NCBI RefSeq assembly: GCF_000482865.1 | Contig: NZ_AXWW01000069.1 | Coordinates: 1 to 35,607 of the forward strand | Source: Actinokineospora inagensis DSM 44258 | GTDB lineage: Bacteria > Actinomycetota > Actinomycetes > Mycobacteriales > Pseudonocardiaceae | Direction of reading: 5' to 3' | Length of the DNA: 35,607 nucleotides | Shown here: piece by piece, positions 6,982-15,666 of the stretch | Layout: the number at the start of each line of letters is the position of its first letter | Numbering within the stretch: position 1 is the first letter of the stretch | Position numbers and translations under genes: made by a program | The notes under the pieces: model-generated | The model's input: only the letters and a program-made list of their open reading frames with translations | Database searches by the model: none | What the model was told of the DNA's origin: nothing

Positions 6982-9894
6982 TCAGCGTCGGGCGTTGCGC
7001 AGGTTGGTGTCGTTGACCAGCCGGGCGACCCCGGCTCCGTCCACTTGCAGGCGGGCGCCGTCGAGTGCGGCCAGGACCCCGGCGGTAACGGCCGCCGACA
7101 TGTCCCAGCTCCCTTGCCCGAGCAGCGCTCCACCCGCACCACCACGGGCCGGTGTCGTGTTCGCGCGGCGGGTACCGGGTGTGGGGATGGTCGGGTCGGT
7201 GGGCAAGGTGTCGGTGAGATCGGACAGGTAGTCGCGCACCTGCGGCGTCCCGTCCTCCAGGCCGCGCAGGAACCCGCCCATGATCAACCGGCCGGTCGGT
7301 TGCAACAGGACGCGGTCGCGTGCGGGTGGTCCCTTCCAGTCCGGGAGCAGGTCGGTCACCCACGACAGCTTGTCCTTGAGCCACTGCACGGCCGACTCGA
7401 TCCCGCGGATCAGGCCGCGGATGAGGTTCTTACCGGCCTCGACCAGCAGGTTTCCGAGATCGCCGAGCGCGTCGAGCGCGCGGCCGGGCAGATCGCGCAC
7501 CAGGCCGACGACCGCGCCGATCCCGTTCGACACGGCGCCGGAGATCATGTCCCAGACGCCGCCGAGCATGTTCCGCAGCCCTGACCAGGCACGATCCCAG
7601 TTCCCGGTGATCAACCCGAGGGCGAAGTCGATCACGCCCTGCACGTAGCGCAGCGCTCCGGCGATGATCGACGACACGGCGGCGAACACGCGTTCGACGA
7701 CCGCGAGCAGGGCCTGCACGGCCGGGACGACCCAGCGGACCAGTTGCTCGACCAGCGGTACCGCTGCGGCCGTGACCTGCGCGAACACGGTCGCGGCCTG
7801 TGTGAGCACGGGCGCCAGGGCGACCGCGAGCGCGATCAGCGACGGAAGCAGGGCCGTGGCCAGCGACAGCAACGGCGGCAGCAGCGGCAGGGCCGCGTCG
7901 ACGATGGCGAAGAACCCCTGCGCCAACGCCGGGAGCTGCGGAGCCAGAGCGGACACCGCTGTCACCAACACCCCACCCAACAACTGTCCTATCTGGACAA
8001 GGGTGGGTGTCGCGGCCGTGAGCCCCTGGGAGACGACGGAGGCGAGCTGCGAGACCAGTTGCGTGATCGCGGGCAGGGCGGGCGCAACCGCGCGCAGCCC
8101 GGCCAACAGGACCTGGCCGAACAGTAGCGCGAGCTGCGCGAGCACCGGCAGCACGGCCTGCGCGGCTTGCAGGAACGCGCCACCGAACGACGCGGCCACC
8201 GGGGCGAGCTGGGTGAGCAGTTGCGCCAGGATCGGCGCCAGCAAACGCAACCCGCCCGCCGCGAGTTGGGCGAACTGCACCAGCAGCGGAGCCGCCGCCT
8301 GCGCGAGCGCGACAGCGGCCGGGGTGACCTCGCGGATCGCGTCACCCACCGCACCACCCAACATTGAGGCCACTGTGGACAGTGCTGGGGTGAGGGCGGC
8401 GAACAACGGCGCCAGGGCTTGACCGGCGGGGACGAGCAGTTGCGCGAACGCCATCGCCACCGCGCCCGCCAACGGCGCCAACGCCGCTGCGGCGGCGGCC
8501 AACGGACCGATCGCACCGGCGGCGGTGGCCAGCGCCTGGCCGAGCTGCGGCCCCAGCGCGGCGACGGCGGGCGCCACGGAGGTGGCCAGTGCGGCGCCCA
8601 GCTCCCGCACGATCGGCGTCAACCCCGCTGCGACGGCGGAGATCCCGCCGAACACCTGGGCCAGCGCCGTCTGCCCCTGCCCGGAACGCAGGAACAACAA
8701 CACCGACGCGGTGAGGTTGTTGACCGTGGACAGGAACGACGCGCCGGAAGTGTTCGCGGCGCGGAACACCGTGGCCGCGATCCCACCCAGGTTGCCCACC
8801 AGCGCGCCCAGCTCGCGCAACGCGGCCAGGCCCTCACGCATCCAGTCCTGAAGCTGCCCCGACGCCCGCGCCTGGGCGACGAACGCGGCGAAGCGCTGCG
8901 TGGCGGCGGTCAGCCCGCCCGCGAGCTGTGGCAGGAACCCCGACCCCACGGCCGCGACGTCGCGCAGGACTTGCAGCAACGGCTGCACCGCCCCCGACAA
9001 CCGGGACGCGGCACCGGCGGAGTTGCCGAAGATCGTGGACAGGTCCGCGCCGGTGCGGGCCTCTCCCAGGAACCGGCCGACACCGAGCGCCCCGGCGTTG
9101 AGCGCGGCGGCGACACCGAGCGTGCCGGTGCGCAGGATCGGCAGATACCGCTCCCCCAGGCTCGTCACCTGACCGGCCAGCCCCGCGAACAGCCGTTCCT
9201 GGACACCGAGTTGGAGCGCGGTGAACCCCGGAGCCAGCGCGCGGATCGCCTCCGCGGTCGCCCGCATCGGCGGCGGCATCCCCGCCACCGCCTGCGCGAA
9301 CGCGGCCGGATCGGTCGCGGTCAACGCCTCCGACAGGCCCTCGGTCCCCAGCCGCAGCGTCTGCACCACCGCCACCGCCGCCAGCCCCGCGGCGGGGACC
9401 AGCAGCAGCGACCCGGACGCGGTCGCGGCGGCCGACCCGAGCCCACCCAACGTGCCGACGGCGCTGCCCACGGCCGCGGTGAGCGCGGCATAGCGCAAGG
9501 TCGCCGCACCGGTGACCACGATCGCGCGGGTGGTGGACGCGGTGGCCTGCTCCAACCCGCGCGAGAGCGCCAGCGAGCCTCGCACCGCCGACCCCAGCGA
9601 GCGATCCACCTGCACCCGCACAGACACCGACCGGCCCGACAACCGCCGCACCAACGCCTGAAACCGGGTCTCGGCCTCCGCCGCGTCCAACTCCGCCAAC
9701 AGACGAATCGCGGTCTGATCACCCTCCCGAGCCGCGACCCGGAGCTGCTCGCGCAACAGCGCGGTCTGCACCTGCGCGGTCAGCGAGATCGCGGGAGCGC
9801 CCGACTCGGCGGTGCGGATCTGATCCCGCAGGTGACGACCCAGACCCTGGAGGCTGGGCATGATCTTGAGATAGGCGTGACCGACCGTCGCCAC
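6982..9894 (-). CDS. Tail tape measure protein
   Basis: A 970-residue protein, the longest intact gene here. It is extremely Ala/Leu-rich, with long hydrophobic helices and repeated LAP/QLA segments over about 430-760. It has the typical GNWDRAWSGLRNMLGGVWDM motif near 750-780 and the actinophage C-terminal block DWKGPPARDRVL. It sets tail length; at roughly 1.5 angstrom per residue the tail would be about 145 nm (inference). The GTG start at 9894 is preceded by only a weak GAGGG. The opposite-strand pentapeptide gene begins 52 bases upstream, so the usual join to the tail chaperones is interrupted by 1.7 kb. Confidence 0.93.
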   Translation of the reverse strand: MATVGHAYLKIMPSLQGLGRHLRDQIRTAESGAPAISLTAQVQTALLREQLRVAAREGDQTAIRLLAELDAAEAETRFQALVRRLSGRSVSVRVQVDRSLGSAVRGSLALSRGLEQATASTTRAIVVTGAATLRYAALTAAVGSAVGTLGGLGSAAATASGSLLLVPAAGLAAVAVVQTLRLGTEGLSEALTATDPAAFAQAVAGMPPPMRATAEAIRALAPGFTALQLGVQERLFAGLAGQVTSLGERYLPILRTGTLGVAAALNAGALGVGRFLGEARTGADLSTIFGNSAGAASRLSGAVQPLLQVLRDVAAVGSGFLPQLAGGLTAATQRFAAFVAQARASGQLQDWMREGLAALRELGALVGNLGGIAATVFRAANTSGASFLSTVNNLTASVLLFLRSGQGQTALAQVFGGISAVAAGLTPIVRELGAALATSVAPAVAALGPQLGQALATAAGAIGPLAAAAAALAPLAGAVAMAFAQLLVPAGQALAPLFAALTPALSTVASMLGGAVGDAIREVTPAAVALAQAAAPLLVQFAQLAAGGLRLLAPILAQLLTQLAPVAASFGGAFLQAAQAVLPVLAQLALLFGQVLLAGLRAVAPALPAITQLVSQLASVVSQGLTAATPTLVQIGQLLGGVLVTAVSALAPQLPALAQGFFAIVDAALPLLPPLLSLATALLPSLIALAVALAPVLTQAATVFAQVTAAAVPLVEQLVRWVVPAVQALLAVVERVFAAVSSIIAGALRYVQGVIDFALGLITGNWDRAWSGLRNMLGGVWDMISGAVSNGIGAVVGLVRDLPGRALDALGDLGNLLVEAGKNLIRGLIRGIESAVQWLKDKLSWVTDLLPDWKGPPARDRVLLQPTGRLIMGGFLRGLEDGTPQVRDYLSDLTDTLPTDPTIPTPGTRRANTTPARGGAGGALLGQGSWDMSAAVTAGVLAALDGARLQVDGAGVARLVNDTNLRNARR

Positions 9895-9946
9895 CGGGCA
9901 TCACGCCCTCGACGCCGGTCCGTGCTGTTACCCAGGGATCGCGGCC

Positions 9947-11683
9947 ATGGTCGACCGAGAGTCACTGGGATGGCGGAAATCCACCGTCTCGGTGGGCGCG
10001 GACGCAACAGATCATGTCGCCATGGCGACCAGGTCAGCGATGAACAACACACCAATGCGGACTGCGGGCAGCCTCGCCGGCCTGCTGCTCCTCACCGCCG
10101 GACTGACCGCCATGACCGGGTGGGTCAACTGGGCAGCGGTGGGCCGCGCCCTCCAGCCCTACGCGTTCGGCATCGGCCTAATCGCCGTCGGTGGGGTCGT
10201 GGTGGCGGCCGGGTGGCTGCATCGCCCACCGGCCAAGCGCATCCCGATGCCCGCCCTGACCTGGTGGGCGGTTCTACTCGCGGTCATCGTGGTCGTCGTG
10301 GTCACCTACGCGGCCACCGTCTGGCTACTACACGAAGCCGCCAACGCCACCGACCCGGGCGCCGCCCGCGTCAACGCCGTCAAAACCGGCCTCGGCATCG
10401 CCGCAGGTACCGGCGGCGTCTTCGCCCTCATCCTCGCCCTCCGCCGACAATGGCACCAAGAACTCACCGCCATCGACACCACCACCGACGCCACCGAACG
10501 CCGCATCACCGAGCTGTACACCAAAGCCAGCGAACAACTCGGCTCCGACAAAGCCCCCGTCCGTCTCGCCGGCCTCTACGCCCTCGAACGCCTCGCCCAG
10601 AACAACGAAACCCAACGGCAAACCATCGTCAACCTCATCTGCGCCTACCTGCGTATGCCCTACACCCCACCCCCACGCACCACCACCCCACGCACATCCG
10701 GCATCCACCGCCCCCTCCGCCGCATCACCACCACCCCGAAACCCACACCCGCCGAGACGAAACTCGACGCCCGCCAAGAACGCGAAGTCCGCCTCACCGC
10801 CCAACGCATCCTCACCCACCACCTCAACCCCGCCAACCCCGACACCTACTGGCCCGACATTGACCTCGACCTCACCAACGCCACCCTCATCGACTTCAGC
10901 CTCGCCCAATGCCACCTCAACCACGCCGCCTTCGCCCACACCACCTTCCACGACACCGCCAACTTCCACCAAGCCACCTTCACCGGGACCGCCTGGTTCC
11001 GGCGGGCGAGTTTCAGTGGGACCGTGTTGTTCGGTGGGACGAGTTTCGGCGGAGACGCCTGGTTCGAAGAGGCAAGTTTCAGCGGGCTCGCCGGGTTCGA
11101 TGAGGCGAGTTTCAGCGGGCCCGTCCGGTTCGGTGGGGCGAGTTTCAGCGGGCCCGTCCGGTTCGGTGGGGCACGCTTCGGCAGGGACGCCTGGTTCGAT
11201 GAGGCGAGCTTCGACGACCGCGCCTGGTTCGGTGGAGCGAGTTTCGGCGGAGACGCCTGGTTCGAAGAGGCGAGTTTCGGCGGGCCCGTCAGGTTCGATA
11301 AGGCGAACTTCTGCCGGAACGCCGGGTTCGATGAGGCGAGCTTCGGCCGGAATGTCCGGTTCGATGGGGTGAGCTTCGGCGGGGACGCCGGGTTCGATGA
11401 GGCGAGCTTCGGCCGGAACGCCGGGTTCGATGGGGTGAGCTTTGGTGGGGATGCCGCGTTCGGTGGGGCGAACTTCGGTAGGGACGTCAGGTTCCATCAG
11501 GCGAGCTTCAGCGGGCGCGCCGGGTTCGAACACGCGAGCTTCAGCGGGCACTTACACCTCGATAGGAGTCAGGTGCTGGGTCGTGTGTCGTTCGTCGGGG
11601 CACGATTTGAACTGGAGCCCCCGGAATGGGTCGGCGAGATGGGGGATGGGTCAGGTCTGCATCATGTTGGCGATGTCCCGTAA
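9947..11683 (+). CDS. Four-TM pentapeptide-repeat protein, antisense to the late operon
   Basis: A 578-residue protein. Predicted membrane helices are at about 41-60, 73-91, 104-127 and 147-165. A conserved actinobacterial segment follows at about 184-239 (ELYTKASEQLGSDKAPVRL, ALERLAQ, ICAYLRMPY), then a repeat domain from about 305 to 565 with A(S/N)F..xxF units of mostly 11 residues. Such repeats form a right-handed beta helix. ATG at 9947 follows AGGGA with 8-base spacing; ATG at 10022 is an alternative without a ribosome site. The gene lies on the opposite strand between tail chaperone and tape measure genes, and its 3' end overlaps the chaperone 3' end by 33 bases. It is probably a lysogen-expressed accessory (moron) gene, for example for superinfection exclusion, but the function is unknown. 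Confidence 0.88.
   Translation: MVDRESLGWRKSTVSVGADATDHVAMATRSAMNNTPMRTAGSLAGLLLLTAGLTAMTGWVNWAAVGRALQPYAFGIGLIAVGGVVVAAGWLHRPPAKRIPMPALTWWAVLLAVIVVVVVTYAATVWLLHEAANATDPGAARVNAVKTGLGIAAGTGGVFALILALRRQWHQELTAIDTTTDATERRITELYTKASEQLGSDKAPVRLAGLYALERLAQNNETQRQTIVNLICAYLRMPYTPPPRTTTPRTSGIHRPLRRITTTPKPTPAETKLDARQEREVRLTAQRILTHHLNPANPDTYWPDIDLDLTNATLIDFSLAQCHLNHAAFAHTTFHDTANFHQATFTGTAWFRRASFSGTVLFGGTSFGGDAWFEEASFSGLAGFDEASFSGPVRFGGASFSGPVRFGGARFGRDAWFDEASFDDRAWFGGASFGGDAWFEEASFGGPVRFDKANFCRNAGFDEASFGRNVRFDGVSFGGDAGFDEASFGRNAGFDGVSFGGDAAFGGANFGRDVRFHQASFSGRAGFEHASFSGHLHLDRSQVLGRVSFVGARFELEPPEWVGEMGDGSGLHHVGDVP
10990..11560 (+). repeat. Tandem 33-bp repeats encoding 11-residue units
   Basis: The unit gcgagtttcagcggg...ttcggtggg recurs about every 33 bases, with near-identical neighbours around 11105-11175. 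At protein level F residues alternate at spacings of 5 and 6. The strong DNA identity of some adjacent units suggests recent unit duplication. Confidence 0.8.
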
Positions 11684-12300
11684 TGACACTGTCTTCGGCA
11701 TATCGGATGGTTCGGTGATGTCGAGTGGGCCGGTCATGTGTTCGGTGGGGATGGTGTGGCCGAGGGCGACGGCGAGCGTCACCCAGAGAACCGTGACGCG
11801 GCGTTCGATCACAGCGAGCAGCAACTCTGTCCTGCTGTAGCCGCCGTCGTGGTGGTGGGCTCGCCAGACGGCGGCGTCGGCGGGCAGGTGGGTGACCAGG
11901 GCGCAGAGGCGTCGGTAGGTGAGTGTGCCGCGGTAGAGGTCGAGTAGGTCCACGCCGGTGTGGAGTAGGTCGGTTTCGAGGGCGGTGGCGGTGGTGTCGT
12001 CGCCGAGGAGTTGGGCGACGGTTAGTGGTTTCCCCGCCCCAGCTCCCGCATGACCTTGGTGGAGAAGTCTTCGGCGTCGGCGGCCGTGGCGGCGAGGGAA
12101 CGCCAGGTGCGGTACTGGGCGTCGCCGAGAATGATCCGCAGCGCGGCAAGGTGGCGACCTTCCTCTTCGGCTTCCAACGCTTCCAGCGGAAACTGCTCCG
12201 CGCTGGGCAGTACAAAACGTTTGCCCCGCCACATGACCGCCAACTCGCTGCCGGTGGGTGCCGGATTGCCGGTGGCTTCGGCGCGTTGCCTGCTGCTCAT
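11651..12300 (-). CDS. Tail assembly chaperone, long frameshifted form (gpGT-like)
   Basis: The product of a -1 frameshift at 12028-12034 that joins the 92-residue upstream protein to a downstream frame ending at 11651. The downstream part reads PLTVAQLLGDDTTATALETD and ends in RDIANMMQT; it has no plausible start of its own. The layout (major tail protein, chaperone pair with frameshift, tape measure) is the classical siphovirus arrangement. The long form is predicted to hold the tape measure while the tube polymerises. Its total length is about 216 residues. The final 33 bases overlap the antisense pentapeptide gene. Confidence 0.8.
12022..12300 (-). CDS. Tail assembly chaperone, short form (gpG-like)
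   Basis: A 92-residue protein whose ATG start at 12300 overlaps the major tail protein stop (ATGA). It is helical and acidic, with FPLEALEAEEEGRHLAALRI and a C-terminal FSTKVMRELGRGNH. The size and position match lambda gpG-type chaperones. Most ribosomes should terminate at the TAA (12022-12024), just after the slippery site. Confidence 0.85.
   Translation of the reverse strand: MSSRQRAEATGNPAPTGSELAVMWRGKRFVLPSAEQFPLEALEAEEEGRHLAALRIILGDAQYRTWRSLAATAADAEDFSTKVMRELGRGNH
12028..12034 (-). promoter_or_regulatory. Programmed -1 slippery heptamer GGGAAAC
   Basis: On the minus strand the 0-frame codons CGG GGA AAC contain G GGA AAC, a canonical X XXY YYZ heptamer, six bases before the short-form stop. 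The downstream open frame is exactly -1 relative to the short chaperone. Confidence 0.88.
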
Positions 12301-12926
12301 GCGTGCTCCAGGTCGTCGGCGACGGTCAGGGTGGCGGGGGTGGTGTCGATGACGGCGGGGTCGTCGGTGAGCCAGACGGCGAGGATGGTGGAGCCGCCGG
12401 TGGGGGCGAGGGCGGCGAAGGTGATTCCCCAGCGTGCTTCCTGGGATCGGCTCCATTGGGCTTCGTCGGTCTCGGAGACTTCGGCGCGGGGGATGTAGAG
12501 GCGGTGGTGGTAGGTCTCGGTGTCGCTGATCTGGTCGGTCCAGTCCACGCACAGCGCCCGGATGTCGCCTTTGGGGACGCTGGAGATGGCGGCGCGGTAC
12601 TTCTTCGATCCGGCAGTGGTCTCGGTGAAGGTGAGGCCGCCGAAGTAGGCGCCGAGCACGACGGCCTTGGTCTCCTGGAAGACCGACTTCACTGTGAGTT
12701 CTTGGGACTTGTAGATGTAGCGGGCGGGGGTGAGCTGCTGCCAGTGCTCGGTGCCTTCCTTCTCCACCTTCCGCGACAGCGTCACGCCATCCGGTGTGGA
12801 CAGTCCCAGTCCTCGCCACGCGGTCGTGAGCGGGGTGGTGGCGTCGGTGGGTTCGGGGACGCCGGGTTGGGCGAGGGACAGTTCCCCGGTGCCTGGGACG
12901 CGCACGAGCGCGGAGTTGATGGCCAA
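12297..12926 (-). CDS. Major tail protein
   Basis: A 209-residue protein, predicted to form the tail tube. The evidence is position (upstream of the chaperone pair), size, and a beta-rich sequence with features such as KVEKEGTEHWQQLTPARY and TETYHHRLYIPRAEVSE, as in actinophage tube proteins. The start is TTG at 12926, supported by GGAGG eight bases upstream and by MAINSAL at the N-terminus; no better ATG or GTG fits. It overlaps the next gene by 4 bases. Confidence 0.85.
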   Translation of the reverse strand: MAINSALVRVPGTGELSLAQPGVPEPTDATTPLTTAWRGLGLSTPDGVTLSRKVEKEGTEHWQQLTPARYIYKSQELTVKSVFQETKAVVLGAYFGGLTFTETTAGSKKYRAAISSVPKGDIRALCVDWTDQISDTETYHHRLYIPRAEVSETDEAQWSRSQEARWGITFAALAPTGGSTILAVWLTDDPAVIDTTPATLTVADDLEHA

Positions 12927-12944
12927 GAGCGGGACCTCCGTGGG

Positions 12945-13370
12945 TCAGGGCGTGGTGGGGGTTCGCGCGAGTGCGGCGAGTGCGGCGGTGGCCAGCGGCG
13001 CGCCGGTGTAGGGGTCGGTTCCGGCGAGTGGGGCGGTGACCGGTTCGGTGTGCAGCAGGGGCGCGGGAGCGGGGCGCACGCAGAGCAGGCCGAGGGCGAC
13101 GGCCGCGGTGGCTTTGGCGGCGTGCGGGGTGTGGTGCCAGCAGGTCAGCCGGATCACCGAGCGCTGCACGGCGGGCCAGTCCCAGGTGTGGCCGTCCTCG
13201 GCGACCAGCACCCACGGCACGGTGGGCGGCCCGCCGTCAGGACCGTCACCCACGGTGGTGGACACCGGGATCGGGGTGCCGTCCGGTCCGGCGTGGGCGA
13301 GCAGGGTACGCAGCAGGCGGACCACCAGCTCGACCACGTCGACCGGCGCCGGTGGGTGGGGCGTGGTCAC
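12945..13370 (-). CDS. Tail terminator-like protein
   Basis: A 141-residue protein whose GTG start overlaps the previous stop (GTGA). It is next to the major tail protein gene, where siphoviruses encode the tail terminator that caps the tube and joins it to the head. The sequence fits: an N-terminal helix (VDVVELVVRLLRTLLAHAG), then beta strands (PWVLVAEDGHTWDWPAVQRS, VIRLTCWHH) and a helix. The name is based mainly on order and length. Confidence 0.7.
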   Translation of the reverse strand: MTTPHPPAPVDVVELVVRLLRTLLAHAGPDGTPIPVSTTVGDGPDGGPPTVPWVLVAEDGHTWDWPAVQRSVIRLTCWHHTPHAAKATAAVALGLLCVRPAPAPLLHTEPVTAPLAGTDPYTGAPLATAALAALARTPTTP

Positions 13371-13672
13371 GGGTGGAGTCCTTCCACGTCGAGGCCCGCA
13401 GCGGTGGCGGCGCGTTTGAGGAGTCCGTGGTGGGCTTCCATGCCGATCCCGGCCGGGTGCCGCACCGCGACGGTCGTGGCGGTGCGGTCGCGGGCGGGAT
13501 CGTCGAACACCTCGACCGGCAACGCCGCTCCGCTGGTAACGATGTGGCCCTGGGCGCGGGCGGCGTCGGCGACCTGGGTAGCGGCAGCGTGGACGGCGGC
13601 GGCCAGCTCGGGGCTGCGCAGGATCTCGGCGACTCCGTCCCGGTCTAGCTCGAACCCGAAGAACGCGGGCAT
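13367..13672 (-). CDS. HK97 gp10-like head-tail / minor head protein
   Basis: A 101-residue protein starting at ATG 13672, which shares one base with the upstream stop (TGATG). It has alternating helical and strand parts (FELDRDGVAEILRSPELAAAV, ARAQGHIVTS, ATTVAVRHPAGIGMEA), like gp10/neck-type proteins between the stopper and the tail terminator. Assignment is by gene order and general resemblance. Longer upstream codons in the same frame belong to antisense-like low-complexity sequence and were not used. Confidence 0.7.
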   Translation of the reverse strand: MPAFFGFELDRDGVAEILRSPELAAAVHAAATQVADAARAQGHIVTSGAALPVEVFDDPARDRTATTVAVRHPAGIGMEAHHGLLKRAATAAGLDVEGLHP

Positions 13673-14016
13673 CAGCCCTCCACGTGCCGCAGCACCAGCT
13701 CGTAGTGCACGTGTCCGAACCGCGGTGCCCAGCGGGCGGTGCGGCCGTCGACCTCGCACACCCGCCCGTCCCACACGACCCGCTCCCGGGCGGTGATCTC
13801 CTCGCGGGTGAACACCCGCCACCGCGTCACGACCGGCGCGCGCTCCTGCACGACGGCCGGTTCAGTGGAGGTGAGGGGTTGGACGTTGGCCGCGACGGTC
13901 CGGCGCGGGGCGGTGGGCCCATAGTCCAGTACAGGGGTGGGGTTGTCGTACTCGTCGCGCATCTCGACGGGAGTGATGACGACCAGGCGGTGCGGCAGCA
14001 ACACCAGCACCACCAC
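13672..14016 (-). CDS. Head closure / stopper-like connector
   Basis: A protein of up to 114 residues. The start lies in a run of GTG codons (14016 downward), so the exact N-terminus is uncertain and the ribosome site is weak. The beta-rich core (VVITPVEMRDEYDNPTPVLDY, RRTVAANVQPL, RWRVFTREEITARERVVWDG) resembles the stopper/head-closure proteins that follow the gp6-like adaptor in HK97-type phages. Confidence 0.7.
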   Translation of the reverse strand: MVVLVLLPHRLVVITPVEMRDEYDNPTPVLDYGPTAPRRTVAANVQPLTSTEPAVVQERAPVVTRWRVFTREEITARERVVWDGRVCEVDGRTARWAPRFGHVHYELVLRHVEG

Positions 14017-14034
14017 CCGCGCGACGGTCGAGGG

Positions 14035-14391
14035 TCAGGTGGTCCAGATGGAGAACACCCCGCCACGGTTGGGCGCGGCGGGGCGCAGCGCGTCGATCTC
14101 GTCGTCGGTCAGGTACAGCCCGCCGCCCTCACGAGCCGGGACGCGGGTGTGTCCGCCCACGGTCTCCGACTTCGTGCCATCGGCCGGGGTGCCCAACGCG
14201 CGCAGCACGGCGGTGCAGATGACACCGACCGCGGTGTCCGGCGGCGGGTTCGGGAACGGCATCACTCGCGAGCGCGCCAGCGCGGAGGCGTCGGCGATGA
14301 GGACTGCGGCGCGCGCCTGCTGCTCCGGGGTCATGTCCTGGTCGGTGCGGGCTTGTACGTCGGAGACAGTGGCGAGAGGAACATCAAGCAT
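14035..14391 (-). CDS. gp6-like head-tail adaptor
   Basis: A 118-residue, mostly helical protein (VSDVQARTDQDMTPEQQARAA, VLIADASALARSRV), typical of gp6-type adaptors that bind the portal and receive the stopper. ATG at 14391. The C-terminal third is Gly/Pro-rich. It is the first gene of the connector block after the opposite-strand insertion at 14413-15630, whose start lies only 22 bases away. Confidence 0.78.
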   Translation of the reverse strand: MLDVPLATVSDVQARTDQDMTPEQQARAAVLIADASALARSRVMPFPNPPPDTAVGVICTAVLRALGTPADGTKSETVGGHTRVPAREGGGLYLTDDEIDALRPAAPNRGGVFSIWTT

Positions 14392-14412
14392 GCGTCACAC
14401 CGCCGCAGACGT

Positions 14413-15630
14413 ATGCCGGTCGACTCGTTGACGGACCGGTTGAGGCAGAATGACGTGGTGACGTCGCGTTACGATGATGCGGACTACCAGCTTCGATGGC
14501 CACGGACGTTGTTTGTTGCCGAGGCCGCCAAGCTGCTCAATCAGCGTGAGCGAGCCAACTGGGAGGAAGAGTGTGAACTCCTCTTGGAGGATGCGTTCGT
14601 CGGAGGGGTTAGCGGTGGCCCCCTGGCCGAGTACGACCAGATCCTGTCAGCCGCCGCCGTCCGCGACGATCCGTGGAGCACTGAGACAATCCGTTTTGGC
14701 CTCACCTCTCGGCAGCAATTTCTGCATACCCTGATGAAGAGCGCCGACCGTCTGCGGGAAGATTCAGCGCATCGCAAACCCTACTGGTCTCAGCGCAAAA
14801 AGGCCGCTCAAGAGATCCATGTACGTCACCAGACAATAGTTGGTCAGTTCGTGTCGCTGGTACGTGATTTCGACGAACGAGGGTACTTTGAGAAGTGGTT
14901 CGATAAGGACTGCGTTGACAACCCCAGTACCGTCGACATTTCTGGGCTGATTGAACACGAAATTGGCGTCCCGGACCTATGGCCGCTTCAACCATCTAGG
15001 CTCACTGATCAAGATACATTCTGCGACGTCATTGAGATTCTACACGACTTCGTTGCCCGTCCCGTTAGCCGCACAATGCACTCGTATGGCGGTTGCGGTT
15101 GGCATCACAATAGCTTCTCCGTTGAGGCTGGACGTACAGTTTACCGATGGCGAGTGAATCAGATTCTAGGGCGCAGCAGCATGCAGGTCCGACTCTCCGA
15201 TGCGGGAGAAGATGCTGGTCGCCTCATTACCGTCACCGACCCCGAGCGTGAAGCTCTACTACATTCAATCCTTCAACGCGAGCAAGAGGACACCACGGAT
15301 CAACTTCGCCACGCTATTGCACTTTTCCGCGCTCGGGACGCTGATAGGCATCAGAAGCGATCGGCAGTCGTCGCTCTTGCCCACATTCTCGAAGAACGTC
15401 GCGACCTGATCAAGGACAGAATGCTCAGCAAGGACGAGGACGTACTATTTCAGATCGCCAACCGCTTCAACATTCGTCACCAGAGCGCCGCGCAACAAGG
15501 CGACTATGACGTCGCCTTTCTCGACTGGATATTTTGGTGGTACCTAGCCACCATCGAGCTGACTGACACGCTTGGCAGTCGACACCTTGCAGAACCAACG
15601 GACAATGCGAAGACCGCAGACGGAAGCTAG
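14413..15630 (+). CDS. Low-GC accessory protein, possible HEPN-like C-terminus
   Basis: A soluble protein of about 405 residues, antisense to the late operon. GC is visibly lower than its neighbours (about 55% in sampled lines), a sign of separate origin. The N-terminal part is hydrophilic and helical; a Cys/His patch (GGCGWHH) lies in the middle. The C-terminal region has a charged helix (ALAHILEERRDLIKDRMLSK), then RFNIRH with R351 and H356, and an aromatic helix (FLDWIFWWYLATIELTD). Rx4-6H is the catalytic motif of HEPN RNases, so a toxin or abortive-infection role is conceivable, but F instead of the usual polar residue weakens this. The start could be ATG 14413 or GTG 14455; the latter follows GAGG with 9-base spacing. 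Its homologues, as I recall them, are unnamed actinobacterial proteins. Confidence 0.8.
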   Translation: MPVDSLTDRLRQNDVVTSRYDDADYQLRWPRTLFVAEAAKLLNQRERANWEEECELLLEDAFVGGVSGGPLAEYDQILSAAAVRDDPWSTETIRFGLTSRQQFLHTLMKSADRLREDSAHRKPYWSQRKKAAQEIHVRHQTIVGQFVSLVRDFDERGYFEKWFDKDCVDNPSTVDISGLIEHEIGVPDLWPLQPSRLTDQDTFCDVIEILHDFVARPVSRTMHSYGGCGWHHNSFSVEAGRTVYRWRVNQILGRSSMQVRLSDAGEDAGRLITVTDPEREALLHSILQREQEDTTDQLRHAIALFRARDADRHQKRSAVVALAHILEERRDLIKDRMLSKDEDVLFQIANRFNIRHQSAAQQGDYDVAFLDWIFWWYLATIELTDTLGSRHLAEPTDNAKTADGS

Positions 15631-15666
15631 GCTCTTGTAAACTTGGCGTCGACGTCGAGACTCGCT

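Noticed and set aside
5560..10863. Very long + strand open frames over the tail genes
   Set aside because: Their sequences are low-complexity Arg/Gly/Gln mirrors of tail protein genes, with no ribosome sites or recognisable domains.
10990..11560. CRISPR-like array
   Set aside because: The 33-bp repeats have no spacers and are in-frame protein repeats.
13684..14412. N-terminal extension of the low-GC + gene
   Set aside because: It overlaps two connector genes in antisense and has no ribosome site; GC and codon use change at about 14400.
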